64,000 bases of DNA from NCBI RefSeq assembly GCF_018332655.1, contig NZ_BOQL01000043.1:62001-126000 (forward strand). The letters run 5' to 3'. Both the position numbers and the translations under genes were made by a program. This stretch comes from Actinoplanes auranticolor. Its GTDB lineage: Bacteria > Actinomycetota > Actinomycetes > Mycobacteriales > Micromonosporaceae. The notes below the pieces were generated by a model. The model worked only from the letters and a program-made list of their open reading frames with translations. It had not been told where the DNA came from and ran no database searches. This document shows, in pieces, positions 7,491-14,566 of the stretch; position 1 is the stretch's first letter; every line of letters begins with the position of its first letter.

Positions 7491-8720
7491 GTGTCGAACT
7501 CACGCCGCGGTTTGCTCGCCGCCGGCCTAGCCGTAGCCGTTGTCGGCACGATGGGTACGGTCTGGACCCTGAACGCCAGCGCGGAGGAGACGCCCGAGGC
7601 TGAGGCTCCCGCAGCCGTCGTTGCGTCCGCGGCGGAAAGCGCGCCCCCGGCCGGAGGCGCACCCGCGGCCGAGGAGACCAAACTCGAACCGCCGAAGCTG
7701 CTGCCCTGGGGCACCAAGCCGCAGCGGCTCAAGCGGGGGAAGGCCGGCGCCAGCAGTAAAGCCGTCGCCGCCGCCGGTGCGGACGCGGCCCCCGCGGACA
7801 CCAGCGGTTCGGCCACGCCGACGCCCGAGTACGCACCCAAGGGCGGGCAGGGTGCCAACGGCAAGTTCCTGAAGTCGGCGCGCACGACCGTCGTGCCGCC
7901 CACCCCGCCGACCGCGGGGACGGTCGAGGCCGCGGCGGCCGCGGACCGCGTGGTCAACTTCCACTATGCGGTCGGCGCCCAGGTGGGCGAGACCGACGGC
8001 ACCTGGGCGAGCCTGACCATCGAGAAGCCCAAGCTGGTCGAGGGTGACTACCACACGCTGGCCGAGCTGGCGGTGCGCTCCGCCGACAGCCAGCAGACCG
8101 TGGAGGTCGGCTGGACCGTGGACCGCTCGGTCAACGGCGACGACGACCCGCACCTCTTCGTCTTCTTCTGGAAGGACGGGGTTCCCCAGTGCTACAACGC
8201 CTGCGGATGGACCCAGATCCACAAGACCATCAAGCCGGGCGCCACTCTGCCGGTCGGCACCCAGAAGCGGTTCGGCATCGTGCACGACGGCAACGCCTGG
8301 TGGATCGCGTACAACACCGAGTACCTCGGCTACTTCCACGACAGCAACTGGGAAGGCCGGTTCACCCGGGCCGGCCTGAGCCAGTGGTTCGGTGAGGTGG
8401 CTTCGCCCAGCCTCACCCCCTGCACCCAGATGGGCAACGGCAAGCCGGCCAGCGACGGCGACGCGGCGCGGATCGGCAGCATCAACATGACCAAGGGCCC
8501 GACGGTCGGGTTCGAGCTGGACATGCGGCCCAAATTCAAGGTGGAGCCCGCCATCACGCTGCCGCCCGTGCAGATCGAGAAGCACGACGAGCCGTACTGG
8601 ACCCCGTGGTCGGGACACCAGCGCACCACGACGACCTTCCGCTACGGCGGCCCGGACTACCCGTTGGTGAAGGACCCGAACGACTCCAAGGCACCGCCCA
8701 AGCCGCTCGTGCAGTGCTGA
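7491..8720 (+). CDS. secreted neprosin-domain protein (putative glutamic peptidase)
   Basis: A 409-residue exported protein. The GTG at 7491 follows GAGGACGG and gives an export signal SNSRRGLLAAGLAVAVVGTMGTVWTLNASA with a possible twin-Arg. Residues about 30-145 are Ala/Pro/Glu-rich linker. The C-terminal 230 residues match the neprosin domain first described in plants: HYAVGAQVGETDGTWASLTIEKP, VEVGWTVDRSVNGDDDPHLF, CYNACGWTQIH, NAWWIAYNTEYLGYFHDSNW and QWFGEV. Plant neprosin is a prolyl-specific glutamic peptidase; the Glu residues in VEVGW and WFGEV are candidates for the catalytic pair, which I cannot confirm. A strong terminator follows. Confidence 0.85.
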   Translation: MSNSRRGLLAAGLAVAVVGTMGTVWTLNASAEETPEAEAPAAVVASAAESAPPAGGAPAAEETKLEPPKLLPWGTKPQRLKRGKAGASSKAVAAAGADAAPADTSGSATPTPEYAPKGGQGANGKFLKSARTTVVPPTPPTAGTVEAAAAADRVVNFHYAVGAQVGETDGTWASLTIEKPKLVEGDYHTLAELAVRSADSQQTVEVGWTVDRSVNGDDDPHLFVFFWKDGVPQCYNACGWTQIHKTIKPGATLPVGTQKRFGIVHDGNAWWIAYNTEYLGYFHDSNWEGRFTRAGLSQWFGEVASPSLTPCTQMGNGKPASDGDAARIGSINMTKGPTVGFELDMRPKFKVEPAITLPPVQIEKHDEPYWTPWSGHQRTTTTFRYGGPDYPLVKDPNDSKAPPKPLVQC

Positions 8721-8735
8721 CACCGTAGCGCCGAG

Positions 8736-8774
8736 GCGCCCGGTCCTCCCCAGGTGGGAGGGCCGGGCGCTTTT
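8736..8774 (+). terminator. intrinsic terminator after the neprosin-domain gene
   Basis: GCGCCCGG-T-CCTCCC (8736-8750) pairs with GGGAGG-G-CCGGGCGC (8756-8770) around a 5-nt loop, followed by TTTT. A 14-bp stem with one internal mismatch. Confidence 0.9.
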
Positions 8775-8845
8775 GTCGGTGCCGATCGAACCGGCCTCGT
8801 GCGCGCGGGGTACAACGGGGTGGCGGGCCGACGAGGGAGCAGCGG

Positions 8846-9367
8846 ATGAGGCGACGGGTGAGTCCCGACGAGGAGCTGATGACCGCGCTCTACACCGAGC
8901 ACTACGCGGTGCTGCTCAGCTTCATCTCGCGGTACGTGCGCGACCGCCACAAGGCGGAGGACCTGGTCCAGGAGACGCTGCTGCGGGCCTGGCGGCACAT
9001 CGACCACCTCGACCCGGACCCCGGCCGGACCCGCTCCTACCTGCTCACCATCGCGCGCAACGTGGTCACCAACGCCTGGCGGGCCGAGCAGCGCCGCCCG
9101 CACCTGGTCGCCGACGACGCCGCCGTCCAGTCGGTGCCGTCGGCCGACAACGTCGATCAACTCGTCGAGGGCTGGCTGGTGGCCGAGGCGCTGGAACGGC
9201 TCTCGGCCGACCACCGCGCGGTGGTCCAGGCCATGTACTACGAGGGGCAGACCGTGGCGGACGCCGCCCGGCAGCTGTCGGTGCCCGAGGGCACGGTCAA
9301 GTCGCGCGCCTACTACGCGGTGCGGGCGCTGCGGCAGGCGTTCGAAGAGATGGGGGTGCTGCGATGA
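8846..9367 (+). CDS. ECF RNA polymerase sigma factor, SigL-like (second copy)
   Basis: A 173-residue group-4 sigma factor closely resembling the one at 979: KAEDLVQETLLRAWRHIDHL in region 2, RSYLLTIARNVVTNAWRAE, and region 4 ending VPEGTVKSRAYYAVRALRQAF. GAGGGAGC lies 7 nt before the ATG. Unlike the first copy, no TGAACC/CGTGTG promoter is visible upstream; CGAACC at 8789-8794 is the nearest approach. Its stop overlaps the ATG of a 26-codon ORF, not of the anti-sigma gene. Confidence 0.92.
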   Translation: MRRRVSPDEELMTALYTEHYAVLLSFISRYVRDRHKAEDLVQETLLRAWRHIDHLDPDPGRTRSYLLTIARNVVTNAWRAEQRRPHLVADDAAVQSVPSADNVDQLVEGWLVAEALERLSADHRAVVQAMYYEGQTVADAARQLSVPEGTVKSRAYYAVRALRQAFEEMGVLR

Positions 9368-9444
9368 GCGAGCTTGCGAGCGAATCATCAACTCTGCGCC
9401 CGACGAATGTCATCGGCGGAGCGCCAGCGGAGGCGATGGCATGA
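9364..9444 (+). repeat. 77-bp insert carrying a 26-codon ORF that bridges sigma and anti-sigma genes
   Basis: Between the sigma and anti-sigma genes lies a tiny frame (MSELASESSTLRPTNVIGG then APAEAMA) that begins at an ATGA overlap with the sigma stop and ends at an ATGA overlap with the anti-sigma start. The paralogous pair at 1527 has the same genes joined directly by a single ATGA. The peptide looks like the translation of an interspersed element (GCGAGCTTGCGAGCG at its left end is a near palindrome) rather than an evolved protein. Origin as a repeat is an inference from memory of similar sequences in related genomes. Confidence 0.6.
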
Positions 9445-10163
9445 GCGCCGGCCACGATCATGACGAGCTGCGGCGGTTGCTCGGCGGTTACCTGCTGGGC
9501 GGGCTCGACGACGCCGACACCGATCGGCTCGACGCGCACCTGCTGGGCTGCGACGAGTGCCGGGCCGAGCTGGACCGGCTGGCGCCCGTACCGGAACTGC
9601 TCCGGTCCCTGGAGAACGCGCTGCCCGTCACGGTCCCGGCGGGCAGCCGACCGAGCCCGGCGCGGATCGAGAGTCTGCTGGTCCGGATGCGGACCGAGCG
9701 GTCGCGCGAACGCCGCCGCGGCACCGGCCGGCGGCTGGTGGCCGTGGCCGCGGCCGTGCTGGTCGTCGCGGCCGGTGTCGGTGTGATCGCCACCCGGGAC
9801 CAGGACCCGCCGGCCGGGCCGCCGGTCGCCGCGCCGAGCCCGGGCCCGGCCCAGAGCCAGCCCGCGGTCACCGCCGTCTTCGAGGCGGCCGACGGCAGCG
9901 GGCTCGCCGGGCAGGCGGTGCTGACCGGTAAGACCTGGGGCGTGTCGATCGACCTGACCGTGGAGAAGCTCCGCGGTCAGGGACCGTTCGTGTGCCGGGT
10001 CAGCAAGGCCGACGGCACGGTCGAGCAGGCGGCGATCTGGGGCCCGACTCCGAGCGGCAGGGCGAAGGTCACCGGGGCCAGCTCGATCCAGCTGCGCAAC
10101 GTGAGCGCGGTCGCGGTGGCCGACCACGACGGCCAGGTGCTCGGTACGGCCCACCTGAACTGA
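9441..10163 (+). CDS. zinc-finger anti-sigma factor, membrane anchored (second copy)
   Basis: A 240-residue protein with an N-terminal zinc anti-sigma domain (HDELRRLLGGYLLGGL, then HLLGCDECRAEL, about residues 30-40), a linker, one transmembrane helix (about 97-117, LVAVAAAVLVVAAGVGVIA) and an outer domain ending WGPTPSGRAKVTGASSIQL and VADHDGQVLGTAHLN. The outer domain resembles that of the anti-sigma factor at 1527, supporting duplication of the whole pair. It should restrain the sigma factor at 8846. Its start overlaps the stop of the 26-codon ORF at 9364-9444. Confidence 0.87.
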   Translation: MSAGHDHDELRRLLGGYLLGGLDDADTDRLDAHLLGCDECRAELDRLAPVPELLRSLENALPVTVPAGSRPSPARIESLLVRMRTERSRERRRGTGRRLVAVAAAVLVVAAGVGVIATRDQDPPAGPPVAAPSPGPAQSQPAVTAVFEAADGSGLAGQAVLTGKTWGVSIDLTVEKLRGQGPFVCRVSKADGTVEQAAIWGPTPSGRAKVTGASSIQLRNVSAVAVADHDGQVLGTAHLN

Positions 10164-10201
10164 GCCGCCGCACCGGAGCCGGATGCTGTTGAATCGGGGT
10201 C

Positions 10202-10627
10202 ATGACCACTTCATCGAGCCTGACCGCCGAAGACCTCGAGTTCCTCGCCCGCCCCCTGCACGGGTTCCTGTCCGTGGCCGCGGGGAACCAGCCGCCGGAG
10301 CCCCGGCCGATCTGGTTCGAGGCGACCGCGGACGGGACGGTCCAGTTCTTCACGGAGCCGGAGTCGCTGAAGGTGCGGCGCCTGCGCCGTGACCCCCGCG
10401 CCTCGATCGTGGTCGCCGCTCCGGTGGGTGAGCGCGAGCGCTGGGTGTCGGTCGCCGGTCGCACCACGGTGGAGACCGACGGCGCTCACGACCTGGCCTC
10501 CCGCCTCGCCGCCCGCTACTGGGACCTCGACGACCCCACCCGGGCCGCCGATCTCGCCGCGCTGCTCGCCGGTGACCAGCTGCGCATCGTCATCCACCCG
10601 GAGACCGTGCGCCGCTACGCCTACTGA
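10202..10627 (+). CDS. PPOX-class F420/FMN-binding protein
   Basis: A 141-residue split-barrel protein: RPLHGFLSVAAGNQPPEPRPIWFEATADGTVQFFTEPESLKVRRLRRDPRASIVV is the standard fold with a long middle helix-strand and a C-terminal QLRIVIHPETVRRYAY. Family members bind F420 or FMN and act as reductases or cofactor-binding proteins. It is monocistronic by position, 38 nt after the anti-sigma gene, and its 3' end overlaps the convergent DCC gene by 7 nt. Confidence 0.82.
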   Translation: MTTSSSLTAEDLEFLARPLHGFLSVAAGNQPPEPRPIWFEATADGTVQFFTEPESLKVRRLRRDPRASIVVAAPVGERERWVSVAGRTTVETDGAHDLASRLAARYWDLDDPTRAADLAALLAGDQLRIVIHPETVRRYAY

Positions 10628-11025
10628 CCCGCGGCCGTGCCGTAGAGCTTGTCGCGCTGGGCCTGGGGGAGGGAGCAGGCCGCGGTGCCGCCGGGCAGCA
10701 GATGGCGGTGGCCGGCGATCCACCGGTACGCCGGCCACGCCAGCAGTCCGACCGGCTTGAGCTGCAGGGCGCGCCCCGGCACCTCCCACAAGCGGCCCGC
10801 GTCCCGCAGCAGCAGGGCGATCGCGTCCGGGCCCGAGGCGACCGTGCCGTCGGTGCCGACCCACTGCACCGCCTCCTCGACCTGCTCGAGGGTCAGGCCC
10901 AGCCGGTCGAGGTCCGCGAACTGCCACGGCACCACCGTGGCGTGCGACGGGATGCGGCGTTCGATGAACTGCGCGCAGGTGGTGCAGAACGAGCAGTCGC
11001 CGTCGTACACGAACGTGGGCTTCAT
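10621..11025 (-). CDS. DCC-family thiol-disulfide oxidoreductase-like protein (DUF393)
   Basis: A 134-residue protein with the defining motif YDGDCSFCTTC at residues 7-17, a thioredoxin-like CxxC placed directly after the first strand. The rest (ATVVPWQFADLDRLGL, GPDAIALLLRDAG, VGLLAWPAYRWIAGHRHLLPGG) follows the family. DCC proteins are predicted redox enzymes with poorly known substrates. No operon partner is evident: the downstream permease gene begins a different cluster only 12 nt away on the same strand side but reads in the same direction toward lower coordinates. Confidence 0.85.
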   Translation of the reverse strand: MKPTFVYDGDCSFCTTCAQFIERRIPSHATVVPWQFADLDRLGLTLEQVEEAVQWVGTDGTVASGPDAIALLLRDAGRLWEVPGRALQLKPVGLLAWPAYRWIAGHRHLLPGGTAACSLPQAQRDKLYGTAAGQ

Positions 11026-11037
11026 GATCCCATTGTC

Positions 11038-12057
11038 TCAGGTCACCCGGCGCAGCTTGGCCAGATAGGTCTGGGCGACCACCACGACCGCGAGGAACCC
11101 TCCGCTGATCAGCTGCTGGTAGCTGCTCGGCACGTTGCCGACCTGGTTGATCATGTTCTGGATCACGCCGAGCAGCAGGACGCCCGCGATCGTGCCGGTG
11201 ATCGTGCCCGCGCCGCCGGTCAGCAGGGTGCCACCGATGACCACTGCGGCGATCGCGTCCAGTTCCAGGCCGATGCCCAGCACCGTGACGCCGGAGCCCA
11301 GCTTGGCCGCGTTGATCGCCCCGGCCAGGCCGGCGAGCAGGCCGGACATGACGTACACCCAGACCTTGGTACGGCGTACCGCGACGCCCATCAGCGCGGC
11401 CGCGTCCTCGCTGCCGCCGACCGCGTAGACCGAATGGCCGAAGCGGGTGCGTGCCAGCAGGACCATGCCGAGCGCGAAGACCACCACGACCAGCCAGACC
11501 GGGTAGCCGATGCCGAGGAACGAGCCGGTGCCGAAGCTGCGGAAGGCGTCGCTCTGCACCAGGTACGTCGTCGAGCCCTCGTCGCTGATCGCCCGCATCA
11601 GCCCACGGGCGCCGAGCAGGGCGGCCAGGGTGACGATGAACGGCGCCATCCTGGTGTACGCGATCAGGATCCCGTTCAGCACGCCGACGAGCCCGCAGAT
11701 CACCAGCGGCGCCAGGAACGCCGGGAGCACGCCCCACTGCGACGCGTACGCCGAGACGACCCCGCCCAGCACGTACAGCGAGCCGACCGACAGGTCGATG
11801 CCGCCGGTGATGATCACGAAGGTCATGCCGAGCGCGATCAGCGCGAGCGGCGCGGCCGCGACCAGGACGGTGGCGGCGTTGTCGAAACTGCGGAAGTTCG
11901 GGAACGAGGCCGTGGCGACCAGGACGACCACGACGAGCACCGCGAGGGCGCCCTGGCGCTGGACCAGGCTGACGACGCGGTCGGTGCGTTCCGCCCGGCG
12001 CACGTCGGCGGCGACGGCGGCCGCGGGGGCCTCGGGATCCGACACCATGGGAGTCAC
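11038..12057 (-). CDS. sugar ABC transporter permease, YjfF-like
   Basis: A 339-residue inner-membrane permease of the RbsC/BPD_transp_2 family with about ten hydrophobic segments and the family loops GGIDLSVGSLYVLGGVVSAY and TRFGHSVYAVGGSEDAAALMGV. It is the last gene of a five-gene importer cluster (binding protein, GH2 enzyme, ATPase, two permeases). The order with two unlike permeases after a fused ATPase is that of E. coli ytfQ-ytfR-ytfT-yjfF, a galactofuranose importer. The start overlaps the preceding permease by ATGA; a GTG at codon 6 is an alternative start. Confidence 0.9.
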   Translation of the reverse strand: MTPMVSDPEAPAAAVAADVRRAERTDRVVSLVQRQGALAVLVVVVLVATASFPNFRSFDNAATVLVAAAPLALIALGMTFVIITGGIDLSVGSLYVLGGVVSAYASQWGVLPAFLAPLVICGLVGVLNGILIAYTRMAPFIVTLAALLGARGLMRAISDEGSTTYLVQSDAFRSFGTGSFLGIGYPVWLVVVVFALGMVLLARTRFGHSVYAVGGSEDAAALMGVAVRRTKVWVYVMSGLLAGLAGAINAAKLGSGVTVLGIGLELDAIAAVVIGGTLLTGGAGTITGTIAGVLLLGVIQNMINQVGNVPSSYQQLISGGFLAVVVVAQTYLAKLRRVT

Positions 12058-13022
12058 CGGGACTTCCTCTCTCGGGCGGCGTACACGGCGATGAGGATGA
12101 TGGCCGCCTGGACCATCTCGGTGCTGGACGACGGCAGGTTGTGCTTGATCATCGTGGCCACCACGAGCTGCATGAGCAGCGCGCCCGCCACGGTGCCGAG
12201 GACCCGCACCCGGCCGCCGGTCAGCGGGGTGCCGCCGACGACCACCGCGGTGATCGCGGAGAGCTCGATGAGCAGGCCGACCGCCGAGGCATCGCTGGAC
12301 TGGATCCGGGCCACGGCGAGCAGGCCGGCGATCGAGGCGAGCACCGAGCAGATCACGTACACGGTGATCAGGACCCGTTTGACCGGCACGCCGGCCAGTT
12401 CGGTGGCCGGCCGGTTGCCGCCGATGGCCAGCAGCCGCCGGCCGAAGACCGTGCGCCGCACGATGAACGCGACGACCAGCACCAGCAGCGCGGCGATCCA
12501 GACCAGCATCGGCAGGCCGAGGAAGTCACCGGAGCCGAGGAAGATCAGGTCGTCGTTGCCGATGTCCTTGAGCTGGCCGCCGGAGATGACCAGGGCGAGA
12601 CCCCGGCCGCCGACGAACAGGGCCAGCGTGGCCACGATCGGTTGCAGCCCGACCCGGGCGACCAGCGTGCCGTTGACCAGGCCCACCAGCACGCCCGCGA
12701 TCAGCGAGATCAGAATCGCCGCGATCACGCCGTAGCCGAGGTAGAGCGGGATGAGCGCGGCGGCCAGCGCCATCACCGAGCCGACCGACAGGTCGATGCC
12801 CTCGGTGCCGATGACCAGCGCCATGCCGAGCGCCACGATCACCACCGGGGCCACCTGGATCAGCTGGATGCGCAGGTTGCCCCAGGCCAGGAAGTTCGGC
12901 GTGAACGCCACGTTGTAGAGCACCAGCAGCACGATCGCCGCGTACACGCCGTACGCGGGCAGCCAGGCCTTGATCCTGGCGAGGTCGACACCGGGCCGGG
13001 TGGCCACCGACTCACTGGTCAC
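12054..13022 (-). CDS. sugar ABC transporter permease, YtfT-like
   Basis: A 322-residue permease of the RbsC/BPD_transp_2 family. It shows GTEGIDLSVGSVMALAAALIPLYL and the cytoplasmic coupling loop RRTVFGRRLLAIGGNRPATELAGVPV. It should pair with the permease at 11038 to form a heterodimeric channel energised by the ATPase at 13012. The first 11 nt overlap the 3' end of the ATPase gene, so the transporter is translated as one unit. Confidence 0.9.
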   Translation of the reverse strand: MTSESVATRPGVDLARIKAWLPAYGVYAAIVLLVLYNVAFTPNFLAWGNLRIQLIQVAPVVIVALGMALVIGTEGIDLSVGSVMALAAALIPLYLGYGVIAAILISLIAGVLVGLVNGTLVARVGLQPIVATLALFVGGRGLALVISGGQLKDIGNDDLIFLGSGDFLGLPMLVWIAALLVLVVAFIVRRTVFGRRLLAIGGNRPATELAGVPVKRVLITVYVICSVLASIAGLLAVARIQSSDASAVGLLIELSAITAVVVGGTPLTGGRVRVLGTVAGALLMQLVVATMIKHNLPSSSTEMVQAAIILIAVYAARERKSR

Positions 13023-14547
13023 CGGAATCCTCCACTACCGCCGCGGCGGCGATCGTCTCCAGCAGGGCTTCGGTGGTGACGTCGGCTCCGCGCAGCTCAC
13101 CCACGACCGCGCCGTCCCGCAGTACCACCACCCGGTCGGCCCCTTCGATCAGCTCCTCCGCGTCGGAGGAGACCAGCACGACGCCGAGGCCCTCGCCGGC
13201 CAGCTCGTCGATGAGCGACTGCACCTCGGCCTTGGCGCCGACGTCGATGCCGCGGGTCGGCTCGTCCAGCAGCAGCACCCGCGGCCGGGTGGCCAGCAGC
13301 CGGGCGAGCAGCACCTTCTGCTGGTTGCCGCCGGACAGGTCGCCGACCCGCTGGTCCGGGCCGGACGCCTTGATCTGCAGGCGGTCCATGTAGGTGCGGA
13401 CGATCTCGTCGATCTTGCGGTCGGAGACCAGGCCGAACCGCGACAGCCGGGGCAGGACCGCGAGCGCGATGTTCTCCCGGACCGACAGACCGGGCACGAT
13501 GCCCTCGGCCTTGCGGTCCTCGGGCTGTGTCGCGATCCCGGCCCGTACCGCCCGTACGGTGGTCGGCCGTTTCAGCTCCTTGCCGCCGACCGCGACAGTG
13601 CCGCTGTCCACCGGGTACGCCCCGCCGATCGCCTTGATCGTCTCGCTGCGCCCGGCGCCCAGCAGGCCGCCCAGCCCGACCACCTCGCCGGGCCGGACGG
13701 CGAAGCCGATGTCGTGCAGTTTGTGCCGGCTGGTCAGGCCGGTGACCTCGAGCACCGGGGCCGCGTCCGCCGCGGTGGCGTGCTCGCCGGTGAACCCGGT
13801 GAAGCCCTCGCGGCGGACGGCGGACATGTCCCGGCCCAGCATGAGCGAGACCAGCCGGATGCGTTCCAGCTCGGCCAGCTTGCCGGTGTGCACCACCCGG
13901 CCGTCGCGCAGGATGGTGACGGTGTCGCAGATCCGGTAGAGCTCGTCGAGCCGGTGGCTGACGTAGACGATCCCGATGCCCTGGGCGTGCAGGTCGCGGA
14001 TCACCCCGAACAGGGTCTCCACCTCGCGCGGTTCCAGCGACGAGGTGGGTTCGTCCATGATGACGACCTTGGCGTCGATCATCACGGCCCGGGCCAGGGC
14101 GACCATCTGCTGTGCGCCCAGGGCGAGCGTGCCGAGCTGACGGCGTACGTCGGTGGTGACGCCGTACCGGCGCAGGATCTCGCCGGCCTCCCGGTACATC
14201 CGGCCCTCGTCCAGCAGCCCGAGCCTGGTGCGGGGCTCGCGGCCGAGGAAGAGGTTGTGCGCCACGCTCATCAGCGGGATGAGGTTGACCTCCTGGTAGA
14301 TCGTGGAGATCCCGGCCCGCTGGGCGTCCATCGGTGTGCCGAACCGGACCGGCTCGTCGCGGTAGCGAAGCTCGCCCCCGTCCGGTTGGTAGACGCCGGT
14401 CAGCACCTTGATCAAGGTGGACTTACCGGCGCCGTTCTCCCCGACCAGGGCGTGCACCTCGCCCGGCCGGAGAGCGAAGGAGACCCCGTCCAGGGCGCGT
14501 ACGCCCGGGAACTCCTTGGCGACATCGACGACTTCCAGCAGTGCCAT
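13012..14547 (-). CDS. sugar ABC transporter ATPase with two nucleotide-binding domains, YtfR-like
   Basis: A 511-residue fused ATPase of the carbohydrate-uptake CUT2 type. The first domain has Walker A GENGAGKS (about 33-40) and Walker B VVIMDEPTSSL. The second has the degenerate Walker A GLLGAGRS, signature LSGGNQQKVLLARLL and Walker B VLLLDEPTRGIDVG, exactly the pattern of RbsA/YtfR. The start at 14547 places MALLEVVDVAKEF at the beginning of the domain; an in-frame GTG 12 nt upstream is possible. It follows the GH2 gene by 19 nt. Confidence 0.92.
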   Translation of the reverse strand: MALLEVVDVAKEFPGVRALDGVSFALRPGEVHALVGENGAGKSTLIKVLTGVYQPDGGELRYRDEPVRFGTPMDAQRAGISTIYQEVNLIPLMSVAHNLFLGREPRTRLGLLDEGRMYREAGEILRRYGVTTDVRRQLGTLALGAQQMVALARAVMIDAKVVIMDEPTSSLEPREVETLFGVIRDLHAQGIGIVYVSHRLDELYRICDTVTILRDGRVVHTGKLAELERIRLVSLMLGRDMSAVRREGFTGFTGEHATAADAAPVLEVTGLTSRHKLHDIGFAVRPGEVVGLGGLLGAGRSETIKAIGGAYPVDSGTVAVGGKELKRPTTVRAVRAGIATQPEDRKAEGIVPGLSVRENIALAVLPRLSRFGLVSDRKIDEIVRTYMDRLQIKASGPDQRVGDLSGGNQQKVLLARLLATRPRVLLLDEPTRGIDVGAKAEVQSLIDELAGEGLGVVLVSSDAEELIEGADRVVVLRDGAVVGELRGADVTTEALLETIAAAAVVEDSGDQ

Positions 14548-14566
14548 GGATCCACTCACTTTCGCG

